Below, in pieces: positions 8,358 through 16,781 of a DNA stretch of 64,000 bases. This DNA is from CAXBBB01 sp963815505 (lineage in GTDB: Bacteria; Bacteroidota; Rhodothermia; Rhodothermales; BA12): positions 109,671-173,670 of the forward strand of contig CAWFGU010000027.1 in assembly GCA_963815505.1 (NCBI GenBank). Direction: 5' to 3'. The translations under genes were made by a program, and so were the position numbers. Each line of letters begins with the position of its first letter. Within the stretch, counting starts at the first letter, position 1. The notes below the pieces were generated by a model, which saw nothing but the letters and a program-made list of their open reading frames with translations, did no database searches and was not told the origin of the DNA.

Positions 8358-9631
8358 GCCGACGCGCGGTCGGCGATCAGGGCTTCGGCCGCCCTGCGTC
8401 CGCTTCGCATGGCCCCGTTGATCGACGCCGTCGCGGCCCAATCGCCGCAGCGGTAGAGGCCGGGACGGATGCGTACGTCGGCGTCTCGCGGGCTGAGGAA
8501 GGGCGGCGACTGGTCAGGCAATCCATAGGTGATCCGGTAGCTGCGAAGCATGCGCCATTCGGCTGTAATGGGGCCGTACCATCGTCCGAGTTGGGCGCGG
8601 ACGCGCTGCTGGAGCATCTCGTCCGATTCGTCCGGCAGTCCGACTACGACGACGCATACGAGCGATTCGCCTCTGGGTGCGTAGCCTGGCGCTACGTCCG
8701 ACGGAACGCTCAGGTTGGTGATTGGCCCATCGCTCGTTCCGTTGAGTACGAGCGTCGGCCCGTCCGTCGGCGACGAGGGAGCGGCGTAGTAGAAGCAGAC
8801 CTCGCCCAGCCCGGCGGTGGGTGTTGCGGGCGTGTCGTGGAGGACGCCCAGTCGCTCGGCAGCGGGCGCCTCGGTAGCCACGACGATAGAGGACGCGTCG
8901 ATGCGTTCGCCGCCTTCGAGTACGACGCTGCTCGCGTCCAGGCTCGCCACCGGTGCGTTCAGCCGAATCGCCCCGGTCGGTAGGGGAGCCGCGATCAGGT
9001 TGGGAAGCGCTTGCATTCCACCGGCAGGGAGCGTCGCGCGGCCCTCGCTGAACATCTTGAACACGAACTCGAACATCCGGCTCGATGCCTTGAGGTCGGG
9101 GTCGAGTGTGATGCCGCCTAAGAAGGGACGGAAGAAGCGGTCGATCATCGTCGGAGAGAAGCGCCACCGTGTGCTCAGCGCGTCTTTCGTGGTCATCTCC
9201 TCGCTAGCGAATACGTCGCTGATTTTCATACGCTTCGTCTTGGTGCGCAGCGCGGCGACGCGGAGTTTGTCGCGCAACGTCCCGACCGAACTGAACACGG
9301 TAGGGATCGCGGCCAGTGGGTTGCGGAACGGGTCGGCGATGTGGGTGAATCCGTCTTTCAGACGCACCAACGCTCCGGCGTTGAAGGCGTGTAAATCCAG
9401 GCGCGAGAGATCAACGAAGCGTGGAGGTTCGGGGTAGGCATCGAGGTAGACCTGAAAACCGCGGTCCAGCCGAAACCCGCCTACCTGATCGGTTCGAATG
9501 CGTCCGCCTACCGCATCGGCGGCGTCGAGCAGGACAAACGGAACGTGCGCGGCGTGGAGCGTCCGAGCGACGGCGAGGCCACTCACTCCGGCTCCGACGA
9601 TGACAACGGGAGCGGCGGGCGGGTCGGGCAC
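8354..9631 (-). CDS. FAD-dependent oxidoreductase, amine-oxidase/phytoene-desaturase type
   Basis: A 425-residue flavoprotein. The N-terminus has the dinucleotide-binding motif VVIVGAGVSGLAVARTL with an acidic residue at the end of strand 2 (LLDAADAVGGRIRT), the GGR-x-R/T signature of the protoporphyrinogen oxidase/amine oxidase superfamily. A second FAD segment lies near the C-terminus (GLYRCGDWAATASINGAM). The substrate is unknown: candidates are carotenoids, amines or porphyrinogens. In related genomes such stand-alone enzymes are usually labelled only NAD(P)/FAD-dependent oxidoreductase. It is followed by a coupled four-helix membrane protein. Confidence 0.85.
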   Translation of the reverse strand: MPDPPAAPVVIVGAGVSGLAVARTLHAAHVPFVLLDAADAVGGRIRTDQVGGFRLDRGFQVYLDAYPEPPRFVDLSRLDLHAFNAGALVRLKDGFTHIADPFRNPLAAIPTVFSSVGTLRDKLRVAALRTKTKRMKISDVFASEEMTTKDALSTRWRFSPTMIDRFFRPFLGGITLDPDLKASSRMFEFVFKMFSEGRATLPAGGMQALPNLIAAPLPTGAIRLNAPVASLDASSVVLEGGERIDASSIVVATEAPAAERLGVLHDTPATPTAGLGEVCFYYAAPSSPTDGPTLVLNGTSDGPITNLSVPSDVAPGYAPRGESLVCVVVVGLPDESDEMLQQRVRAQLGRWYGPITAEWRMLRSYRITYGLPDQSPPFLSPRDADVRIRPGLYRCGDWAATASINGAMRSGRRAAEALIADRASA

Positions 9632-9745
9632 AGAGGCGGGAGTTAGCGAGGGGCAAGGCGGGCGTGCCGCAGAGACACGAACGCTACCAACGGCGTGCGC
9701 CCTGCCCCGGTTACCGCAACTTGGTGAAGAGTCCGAAAGCCCCGC

Positions 9746-11173
9746 TCAGTCGGAAGTGGCTTCGGCCTTGTCGGTCGATCCGTCGAACGGTGCGTCGGAC
9801 TTGCCCAGCACGTGGCGAAGCAGACCGGTGAGGCGCGGCTCGCGCCAGCGGTAGTCCGTTTCGATCAGTCGTTCGGGCGCGATGCGGACGCTCTTGAGCA
9901 GCGCCTCGTCTGCCACCTCGCCCATCACCGCCTTCGCCACGCCGCCGGGTATCTTGAAGAACGTCGGCCGCTTGAGGACGCCGCCCAGCGTGGTTGCCAG
10001 TTCGGCCATCGTGACCGGGTTGGGCGAGGTGAGGTTGACCGCTCCGCTCAGCCGCTCGGTCGCCAGCGCATGGACGTAGCCGCCCGCCGCATCGTCCAGC
10101 CCGATCCACGAAAACCATTGGTGCGCCGATCCCAGCCGCCCGCCGATGCCCAATTTGAACGCGGGCAGCATGAGCTCGAGCGCTCCGGCTTTGGGCGAGA
10201 GGACGATGCCCGTTCGCAGGTGGACTACGCGGATTCCGGCGTCCTCGGCGGCCTGCGTCGCGCGCTCCCACTGGCGCGTGACCAGGCTCAGAAAGCCTGT
10301 CTCCGAGATCGGCGACTCTTCGGTCAGGATGCGGTTGCCGCCGTCACCATAGATGCCGATGGCCGACGCCGAGAGCAGCGTTTTGGGCGGCGCGTCGAGG
10401 TTGGCGAGCGTTTTAGCCAGCAGTTCCGTCCCCTGCAACCGGCTCTGGAGGATGCGCTCCTTCTTTTCGTCTGTCCAGCGGAGGGCGAAGATGTTTTCGC
10501 CCGCCAAGTGGATCACGGCGTCGACGCCTTCCAGCTTCTCGGACTCGATCACGCCCTGTCTCGGCTGCCAGAAGATGGCGTCGGGGTTCTTGCCTGACTC
10601 ACTCCGCGTGACGGGCAAAACAGTGTGACCGCCCCCCTGGAGCATCGCCGTGAGCGCCGTTCCGATTAATCCGGACGCTCCGGTTATGGCAATGCGCATG
10701 GGCGAGAGGTCGTAGGTCTGGTGCATGGTCAAATCGGCGTGTGTGGTGCGGTGGCGGTAGGCGAACTGGCGAGACAACTCGGCTCGAATGGCGCCACCGG
10801 CAGCCAGGTTGCCTAGCGGTCCGGCGGGCAAGGCGAAATCGATAGCGTCGACGAGGAGAGAAGTGCCGCTGGCGGCGGGCTCCATGGTGTGGCGATGCGT
10901 CCACGAGGCAAACGGTCCGCGCGCCTGAACATCGGTGAACCCCTCTCCCTCGGCGAAGTCCTGATGGACGGCCTTCCAGCGGATACCGGGGCCGAGGGGA
11001 GCCGGGTGGATGTCGAACTCGGCCACATCGCCGTCGCGGATCCCGTCCATCCGCCGGACGCGGATGTCGGTCCACGGCGGAGCCAAACGCTGAAACGCAC
11101 CCGGGCGTGCGTGCCATCGGAACAGGTCGTCCGACGAAACCGGCATCGGCGAGGCAAAACGTAAACGCGGCAT
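9746..11173 (-). CDS. TIGR01777 family epimerase with N-terminal SRPBCC domain
   Basis: A 475-residue fusion. Residues 1-155 are a START-like SRPBCC (polyketide cyclase/dehydrase) domain; residues about 160-465 are an extended short-chain dehydrogenase of the TIGR01777 (YfcH-like) family with Rossmann motif ITGASGLIGTALTAML, VIHLAGENI, the SASAIGIYG segment, FSWIGLDDAAG and a C-terminal DUF1731-type tail (FFKIPGGVAKAVMGE). The fused SRPBCC form is common in this family, but the reaction is unknown. Its ATG overlaps the TGA of mscS by one base, so translation is probably coupled. Length and motifs are complete. Confidence 0.9.
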   Translation of the reverse strand: MPRLRFASPMPVSSDDLFRWHARPGAFQRLAPPWTDIRVRRMDGIRDGDVAEFDIHPAPLGPGIRWKAVHQDFAEGEGFTDVQARGPFASWTHRHTMEPAASGTSLLVDAIDFALPAGPLGNLAAGGAIRAELSRQFAYRHRTTHADLTMHQTYDLSPMRIAITGASGLIGTALTAMLQGGGHTVLPVTRSESGKNPDAIFWQPRQGVIESEKLEGVDAVIHLAGENIFALRWTDEKKERILQSRLQGTELLAKTLANLDAPPKTLLSASAIGIYGDGGNRILTEESPISETGFLSLVTRQWERATQAAEDAGIRVVHLRTGIVLSPKAGALELMLPAFKLGIGGRLGSAHQWFSWIGLDDAAGGYVHALATERLSGAVNLTSPNPVTMAELATTLGGVLKRPTFFKIPGGVAKAVMGEVADEALLKSVRIAPERLIETDYRWREPRLTGLLRHVLGKSDAPFDGSTDKAEATSD

Positions 11174-12210
11174 CAGGTACCCGTGATGGTGGGCGGGGGA
11201 GCGTTGCCGATCCCTCCAGATCCGCTCGCTCCGTCACCGCCGCCGAAGAGCGACGATTTCTCGAACGCCTTGGCCTCGTCGATGAACAGCTGCATGTGCG
11301 GAAACGGAATCTCGATGTCGGCCGCGTCGAGCGCACCCTTAGCCTTCTCGATGTACTCGAAGCGCATCGGCACTTCGGCTCTAGCGTTTTCGAGGTAAAA
11401 CCGAAGCTCCATGTTGACGCTGCTGTCGCCCAATTCGGTGACCACGACTTTGGGCTCGGGCGTCGTCGCTATCCGGTCGTCGCCTTCGAGCGTTGCGAGC
11501 ACGACTTCGCGTGCGCGCTGCATGTTCTCCTTGTACGCGATACCGAACGGCACCTGGACGCGGACGTGGTGCAGCATCGCGTGGTTGATCAGTTTCTGGT
11601 TGACCATCGTCACGTTGGGCATCACCATGACGGTGTCGTTGAGCGTGCGCAGCCGCGTCGAGCGTAGGCTGATCTCCATCACCGTACCGTACGTGCCGTC
11701 GACCTCGACCTGGTCGCCTACCGAGAACGGACGGTCGAGCAAGATCGTCACGCCCGAAATGAAGTTCTGAACCGTGTCCTGCGACGCAAAACCGACCGCG
11801 ATGCCGACGATCGACAGACCCGCTAGCAGCGTCGTGATGTCGACGCCGAGTTGGTCGAGCACCATCAAACTGATGAACGTTAGCCCGACGATGCGGAAGC
11901 TCTTGCCCACCAGCGACTCGACGCCCGCGTCAACGCGCTTGCTCTGGTGCATGACGCGGCTGAGCAGCCCTCTGACGACGCGGTAGACGAAGTACAGCAG
12001 CAGCCAGACGACGATCGCTTGCAGCAGGAGTGGAATGAACTCGGCCACCAGAGCGATGCCTCCGTCGCTCACCTGATTCCAGAACTCAGAAACGTTGCCT
12101 TCGGAGAGTGCTTTGGCAGCCTGTCCTACCTGCTCGCTGAGATCGCCGATCCCGCTAGTCGTGTCGGCAACGGCCGGGTCGGTGTCTTGTGGGAGCATCG
12201 ATAATTGCAT
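11173..12210 (-). CDS. mscS: Small-conductance mechanosensitive channel, MscS family
   Basis: A protein of about 345 residues. Three membrane helices (LLLQAIVVWLLLYFVYRVV; IVGLTFISLMVLDQLGV; and the pore-lining helix with LLAGLSIVGIAVGFASQD) are followed by the beta domain (NFISGVTILLDRPFSVGDQV) and a C-terminal vestibule domain. The Gly/Ala-rich pore helix and the FASQD-NFISG hinge are hallmarks of MscS, which opens on membrane tension to release osmolytes. An extra Gly/Ser/Pro tail closes the protein. I use ATG 12210, with ATG 12198 as an alternative; the earlier frame start overlaps folD. It is co-directional with folD upstream and overlaps the epimerase by one base. Confidence 0.93.
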   Translation of the reverse strand: MQLSMLPQDTDPAVADTTSGIGDLSEQVGQAAKALSEGNVSEFWNQVSDGGIALVAEFIPLLLQAIVVWLLLYFVYRVVRGLLSRVMHQSKRVDAGVESLVGKSFRIVGLTFISLMVLDQLGVDITTLLAGLSIVGIAVGFASQDTVQNFISGVTILLDRPFSVGDQVEVDGTYGTVMEISLRSTRLRTLNDTVMVMPNVTMVNQKLINHAMLHHVRVQVPFGIAYKENMQRAREVVLATLEGDDRIATTPEPKVVVTELGDSSVNMELRFYLENARAEVPMRFEYIEKAKGALDAADIEIPFPHMQLFIDEAKAFEKSSLFGGGDGASGSGGIGNAPPPTITGT

Positions 12211-12239
12211 TCGAAAGAATAGAGACTGAAAATAAAGAG

Positions 12240-13115
12240 TCAAGAAGAGCGTTTCGCCGCTTCCAACGTGTTACGCAGCAGCAGGGCAATCGTCATCGGG
12301 CCGACGCCGCCTGGGACGGGCGTAATGGCACCCGCGACCTCACGAACCGCCCCGAAGTCCACGTCACCGACGAGCCGGTAGCCGCGTTCGCGCGTGGCGT
12401 CGTCGACGCGGTTGATGCCCACGTCGATGACTGTCGCGCCGGGTTTGACCATGTCGGCGGTCACGAAGCCTGCGCGCCCGATGGCGGCGATCAGAATGTC
12501 GGCCTGCCGCGTGATCGACGCTAAGTCGCGGGTGCGGCTGTGGCAGACCGTAACGGTCGCGTCGATGCCCCTAGCGAGCAGCAGCCCGGCCATCGGTTTG
12601 CCGACGATGTTGCTGCGCCCGACGACGACGGCGTGCGCGCCGCTGGTCTCGATATTCGACCGTTTGAGTAGCTCTACGATGCCTGCGGGCGTCGCCGGGG
12701 CGAAGGCGTCGGCTCCGATTTGCAAGCGTCCGATGCTGACCGGGTGAAAGCCGTCCACGTCTTTGCCGGGCGCAATGGCTTCGATCACGGCCTGCTCGTC
12801 GATCTGGCCGGGGAGCGGAAGCTGAACGAGGATGCCGTCGACCGATTCGTCCCGGTTGAGCCGGTCGATCTCGGCGAGCAGATCGGTCTGCGATAGGGTG
12901 TCCGGATGACGAATCGTGTCGCTGTCGATCCCAGCCTCCTTGGCTGCTTTCGTCTTGGCCCGCACGTAGGACGCCGATGCCGGATGCTCGCCGACGAGCA
13001 GAACAGCGAGATAAGGCGCGCGTCGCCCGTCGGAGGTGAACGCTGAAACGTCGCGAGCCACGTCAGCGCGCACGTCGGCGGCGATGGCTGTTCCGTCGAT
13101 GAGGCGAGCAGGCAT
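12240..13115 (-). CDS. folD: Bifunctional methylenetetrahydrofolate dehydrogenase/cyclohydrolase FolD
   Basis: A 291-residue enzyme of normal length that interconverts 5,10-methylene- and 10-formyl-tetrahydrofolate with NADP. Visible signs are YLAVLLVGEHPASASYVRAK with the catalytic Tyr and Lys, GILVQLPLPG, the KDVDGFHP folate-site signature, the NADP motif VVGRSNIVGKPMAGLL and the C-terminal PVPGGVGPMT. All key residues are present. It is preceded by the interrupted lipoprotein and followed closely by mscS. The product feeds formylation and methylation, which fits functionally with the methionine genes located nearby on the other strand. Confidence 0.97.
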   Translation of the reverse strand: MPARLIDGTAIAADVRADVARDVSAFTSDGRRAPYLAVLLVGEHPASASYVRAKTKAAKEAGIDSDTIRHPDTLSQTDLLAEIDRLNRDESVDGILVQLPLPGQIDEQAVIEAIAPGKDVDGFHPVSIGRLQIGADAFAPATPAGIVELLKRSNIETSGAHAVVVGRSNIVGKPMAGLLLARGIDATVTVCHSRTRDLASITRQADILIAAIGRAGFVTADMVKPGATVIDVGINRVDDATRERGYRLVGDVDFGAVREVAGAITPVPGGVGPMTIALLLRNTLEAAKRSS

Positions 13116-13166
13116 AGGGGCTGGTTTCGGATGAGAGAGCAGCCTGAAAGGTAGCGGCCGGCGGGA

Positions 13167-13757
13167 TCATTGGCCGAAGCAGAATGGGAATCGTCGGACA
13201 ATCCAGAGCCGGTGATCGTCCGCGCGCCGGTCGATCAAATAACCGCTGTGATCGACGCGCGCTCGGAAGTGTCCCTCACGAATGCGAACCGAGTCGGCCT
13301 CCGCGCCGCTCGTGCGCACGAGTAGGGCCTCGAATCTGCCCTCAATCCAGCCGCTCGAACGGTCGTAAGCGGTCACGTCGACCGTTCCGCTGCCGCCGTT
13401 CTAGAGTCGATACTGAGCCGCCGGACCCTCGGCAGCAGTGGGATGCCCGTAGGAGACCCATACGGGGTTGCGTGGTTGGCTGGGTGTAGGGTGTACGAAC
13501 CGTGCCACGCCTGTCGAGTCGAAGCCGATGCTCAGTGCGAGAGGCTCATTGTCACCAGGCAGCATCGCGACCAGGTACGTGCCGTGCAGGTCCCCGGCCG
13601 TGTATCCCGAAACGTCCGTCGCTCGAATCGACCGCTCGTCCAGGCGGAACGAAATGAAGGCATCATCGGCCGCCCCCGAGGTGTCACATCCGGCAAGAAG
13701 AAGCGTCGACAGCGCCGCGCAAAGCACGAGGTAGACGGAGAAGACAGAGTGGGACAC
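13167..13757 (-). pseudogene. Small lipoprotein interrupted by an in-frame TAG
   Basis: From ATG 13757 the frame encodes a lipoprotein signal (LCAALSTLLLAGCDTS) and a beta-rich protein, with a stop TAG at 13401-13403. The same frame continues directly for another 78 residues (NGGSGTVDVTAYDRSSGWIE ... to TGA at 13167) with exactly the strand pattern expected of one domain, so the TAG falls inside a continuous coding sequence, with no shift in frame. Without the stop the protein would be about 195 residues. Possible causes are a point mutation, a base-call error or stop readthrough. The family is not recognised; the shape resembles short Bacteroidota lipoproteins of unknown function. Confidence 0.7.
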
Positions 13758-13876
13758 GACGATGGAAATCGAGTTAGACGATCAGATTAGTCAACTTCCC
13801 CGTTCGTTGCCGGAACAGACTGGTGAGTCGTTCATACGAGCGCCCTACTTACCCGAAAGGCCGATCCCTTTCGCGT

Positions 13877-13993
13877 GCTCATCCAGAAGAGGGGAGGGAC
13901 TTTGGCCCTATGATCCTCTAGCAACCACCGCGCGTCTCGGCGCTCGGGAAGGTGCTAACTCCAACCTCGACTAAGCGTCGGGGGCAGATGAGC
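13877..13993 (+). promoter_or_regulatory. SAM-I (S-box) riboswitch aptamer
   Basis: The sequence follows the SAM-I consensus. The 5' part has AGAAGAGGGGAGGGAC, then GGCCCTATGA, then the invariant GCAACC (13921-13926), and later GGTGCTAACTCC (13951-13962). The closing helix P1 is a perfect 7-bp pair, GCTCATC (13877-13883) with GATGAGC (13987-13993). SAM-I aptamers bind S-adenosylmethionine and switch off methionine genes. It lies on the same strand and 160 bp ahead of metY-metX, with a strong terminator between, which is the expected arrangement. Confidence 0.93.
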
Positions 13994-14030
13994 GGAAGAC
14001 CCATCGCCCTCGGCATCCGCCGCTTTCGAT

Positions 14031-14065
14031 AGCTTCTTCTGCATTTCTGCGGGAGAGGCTTTTTT
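14031..14065 (+). terminator. Intrinsic terminator, expression platform of the SAM-I riboswitch
   Basis: A 12-bp hairpin (AGCTTCTTCTGC paired with GCGGGAGAGGCT, including G-T pairs; loop ATTTCT) is followed by six Ts at 14060-14065. It sits 38 bp after the aptamer and 90 bp before the metY ATG. By analogy with other S-boxes it forms when SAM is bound, stopping transcription before metY. The competing antiterminator is probably built from the 13984-14030 segment, though I cannot define its pairing with confidence. Confidence 0.85.
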
Positions 14066-14155
14066 GTGTTCTGCCGATTCGGCTCACGCAGCGCCTCGCC
14101 CGCCCGGATGGACACGGTTCGGTTCGATAACCATCAACCCAACCCACCCACACCC

Positions 14156-15472
14156 ATGAGCGATCTCCGCTTCGAAACCCTGCAGCTCCACGCAGGCCAC
14201 ACGCCCGACAGCGCCACCAACAGCCGCGCCGTCCCGATCTACGCCACGACCTCGTTCGTCTTCAACGACGCGGACCACGGCGCCGACCTGTTCGGCCTCA
14301 AGCAGTTCGGCAACATCTACACGCGCATCATGAACCCGACGACGGACGTGTTCGAGAAGCGCGTCGCCGCGCTTGAAGGCGGGCTCGCTGCCGTCGCGAC
14401 CGCGTCGGGGCAGGCCGCGCAGTTTCTCGCGCTGCAGACGCTCGCCCACGCTGGCGACAACATTGTATCCACCAGCTTTCTCTACGGTGGTACGTACAAC
14501 CAGTTCAAAGTCGCCTTCCCGCGCCTGGGCATCGACGTGCGCTTCGCTGATGGCGACGACGCCGACAGCATCGAAAGCCTGATCGACGACAAGACCAAGG
14601 CGATCTACGTCGAGACGATTGGCAACCCGCGTTTCAACGTGCCGGACTTCGAGGCCATCGCGGCCGTGGCGAAGAAGCATGGCGTCGCGTTCGTCGTCGA
14701 CAACACGTTCGGCGCTGGCGGATATCTGTTCCAGCCTCTCAAGCATGGAGCCGACATCGTCGTCGAGAGTGCGACCAAGTGGATCGGCGGGCACGGCACG
14801 ACGATCGGCGGCGTCATCGTCGACGGCGGAACGGGACCGTGGGACAACGGACGCTATCCCGAGTTCACCAGTCCAAGCGAGGGCTACCACGGCCTCAATT
14901 TCTGGGAGACGTTCGGCCCGGACGGTGTGCTGGGCGCCAACGTGACGTTCGCGATCAAGGCGCGTGTCGAGGCGCTTCGCGATTTTGGTGCCAGCCAGAA
15001 TCCATTCGGCTCGTTCCTACTGCTCCAGGGTCTGGAAACGCTGAGCCTGCGCGTCGACAGGGCGGTGAGCAACGCGCTCGAGCTGGCCCAGTGGCTCCAG
15101 GAACGTCCCGAAGTGGCGTGGGTCAGCTATCCCGGGCTGGAAGACCATCCGTTCCACGAGCGCGCCACGAAGTACCTCAAACGAGGCTTCGGCGCGGTCC
15201 TCGCATTCGGTGTGCATGGCGGCGCAGATGCGGGCAAGCAACTCGTCAACAACGTCGAGCTCGCCAGCCACCTCGCCAACGTCGGCGACGCCAAGACGCT
15301 CGTCATCCACCCGTCGAGCACGACGCACCAGCAACTCGCTGCCGAGGATCAGGTGCGCGCCGGTGTCTCGCCCGACCTGATCCGCGTGTCGGTGGGCATC
15401 GAGCACATCGAAGACATCAAAGCCGATTTCGCCCAGGCGCTCGAAAAAGCGGTCGCCCACGCACTCGCCTGA
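14156..15472 (+). CDS. metY: O-acetylhomoserine sulfhydrylase (PLP-dependent)
   Basis: A 438-residue Cys/Met metabolism PLP enzyme. It makes homocysteine from O-acetylhomoserine and sulfide. Visible signs are FETLQLHAGHTPD at the N-terminus, RIMNPTTDVFEKRVAALEGG, ETIGNPRFNVPD, VVDNTFGAGGY and the PLP-lysine loop SATKWIGGHGTTIGG (Lys208), plus IRVSVGIEHIEDIKAD at the C-terminus. The long GHGTTIGG and AGGYLFQPLKHGAD features favour MetY over MetB or MetC. Start at ATG 14156 is set by homology; the frame upstream runs into the riboswitch region. It is the first gene of metY-metX and is controlled by the SAM-I riboswitch ahead of it. Confidence 0.95.
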   Translation: MSDLRFETLQLHAGHTPDSATNSRAVPIYATTSFVFNDADHGADLFGLKQFGNIYTRIMNPTTDVFEKRVAALEGGLAAVATASGQAAQFLALQTLAHAGDNIVSTSFLYGGTYNQFKVAFPRLGIDVRFADGDDADSIESLIDDKTKAIYVETIGNPRFNVPDFEAIAAVAKKHGVAFVVDNTFGAGGYLFQPLKHGADIVVESATKWIGGHGTTIGGVIVDGGTGPWDNGRYPEFTSPSEGYHGLNFWETFGPDGVLGANVTFAIKARVEALRDFGASQNPFGSFLLLQGLETLSLRVDRAVSNALELAQWLQERPEVAWVSYPGLEDHPFHERATKYLKRGFGAVLAFGVHGGADAGKQLVNNVELASHLANVGDAKTLVIHPSSTTHQQLAAEDQVRAGVSPDLIRVSVGIEHIEDIKADFAQALEKAVAHALA

Positions 15473-15545
15473 TGCGTCGCCTCGTCGCCTCCCGGGTCCG
15501 AGCCCCACGACGGATCCGGGAGCGTGGCGGTCAGGTTCTCTGCCT

Positions 15546-16574
15546 ATGACCCAATCCGGCCCTCAGACGCTTGTCGTCGACACGTTCGCTCTCGAGGGCG
15601 GCGCGACGTTTCGCAACGCTCCCATCGCGTATCAAACGTGGGGCGATCGGTCGCCGACGTGTACGCTGGTCTGCCATGCGCTCACCGGAGACGCCGACGC
15701 GGTCGATTGGTGGTCGGGGCTTATCGGGCCTGGCAAAGCGCTCGATCCTAACGAGCGGTTCATCGTCTGCTGCAACGCGATTGCATCGCCGTACGGCTCG
15801 CTCTCGCCGCTGATTTTGTCTCCCGACACGAGCCGCCCGTATGGGGCTGAGTTTCCGGTCGCCACGATCCGCGACACGGTCAGCCTGCACCGACACGTGC
15901 TGGACGAGTTGGGGATCGAGTGCGTCGATTTAGTCATCGGTGGGTCGATGGGAGGAATGCAGGCGCTCGAGTGGGCACTGATGGACGACCGCGTGCAAGC
16001 GACCGCGCCCGTCGCCGTCGGGGCGTCGCAGCGCGCTTGGGCGATTGGCTGGGGCGAGGTCGAACGCCAAGCCATCTACGCCGATGCGAACTGGAACGGG
16101 GGCGCCTATGGCCCGGACGCGCGCCCTACCGATGGGCTCGCAACTGCGCGCATGGCGGCGATGCTGTCCTACCGCGCGCCTGCCGGGTTCGAGCAGCGCC
16201 ACCGCCGCGACCGTATGCCCGACTCGGGCCTGTTCTCGGTCGTCAGCTACCTGCGCTACCAGGGCGACAAGTTCGTCGACCGCTTCGACCCGCTGTGCTA
16301 CGTCCGCATGACGCAGCAGATGGACACGCACGATCTGGCCCGCGACCGAGGCGACATCGCAGACGTTCTGGCATCGATCCAGCAACCTGCGCTCGTCGTC
16401 TCTATCGACACCGACGGCCTCTATCCGCCTGAGGAGCAAACCGCGCTCGTCAATGGACTGCCCAACGCAACACTCGTCACGCTCGAATCACTGCACGGCC
16501 ACGACGCCTTCCTGATCGAGTACGACCAACTCACCAACCACTTCACGCGCTGGATGTCAGAAAACGGCATCTGA
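15546..16574 (+). CDS. metX: Homoserine O-acetyltransferase
   Basis: A 342-residue alpha/beta hydrolase that acetylates L-homoserine with acetyl-CoA, supplying the substrate of MetY. The catalytic triad is visible: nucleophile Ser134 in GGSMGGMQ, the Asp in SIDTDGLYPPEEQ and the His in SLHGHDAFLIE. Other MetX hallmarks are ALTGDA near the start and WWSGLIGPGKALDPNE. Length is close to the family norm. It follows metY by 73 bp on the same strand and should share the riboswitch control. The downstream 200 bp carry a REPIN-like inverted repeat before the aspartate-semialdehyde dehydrogenase gene. Confidence 0.95.
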   Translation: MTQSGPQTLVVDTFALEGGATFRNAPIAYQTWGDRSPTCTLVCHALTGDADAVDWWSGLIGPGKALDPNERFIVCCNAIASPYGSLSPLILSPDTSRPYGAEFPVATIRDTVSLHRHVLDELGIECVDLVIGGSMGGMQALEWALMDDRVQATAPVAVGASQRAWAIGWGEVERQAIYADANWNGGAYGPDARPTDGLATARMAAMLSYRAPAGFEQRHRRDRMPDSGLFSVVSYLRYQGDKFVDRFDPLCYVRMTQQMDTHDLARDRGDIADVLASIQQPALVVSIDTDGLYPPEEQTALVNGLPNATLVTLESLHGHDAFLIEYDQLTNHFTRWMSENGI

Positions 16575-16619
16575 TTCCGAGTACAAAAGCCGACCGCATT
16601 CGTCTTGCGCCTTCTCACT

Positions 16620-16725
16620 GTCGTCCCCGCTTAGCCAGGGATCACAACTGCCTCGCAGACTCGAGCGCCGCGCTATCGTAGCAGCGATGGCGGCGGTTGT
16701 GGATTCCCGCCTGAGCGAGAATGAC
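16620..16725. repeat. REPIN-like pair of inverted palindromic repeats
   Basis: Two related 33-35-bp units lie head to head. The left unit (16620-16652) starts GTCGTCCCCGCTTAGCCAGG and runs into GATCACAACTGCC. The right unit (16691-16725), read on the minus strand, has GTCATTCTCGCTCAGGCGGG and runs into AATCCACAACCGCC. They can fold into one long imperfect hairpin across 106 bp. The GTCATTCCCGC...GCGGGAAT style is a common bacterial REP/dRS3-like design. A third, single copy is at 43590-43613. Confidence 0.6.
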
Positions 16726-16781
16726 GGCGAGGAGAGGTCCGTATCTGCTGCATCGACACTTCCCTTTTATCTGACTCACTG

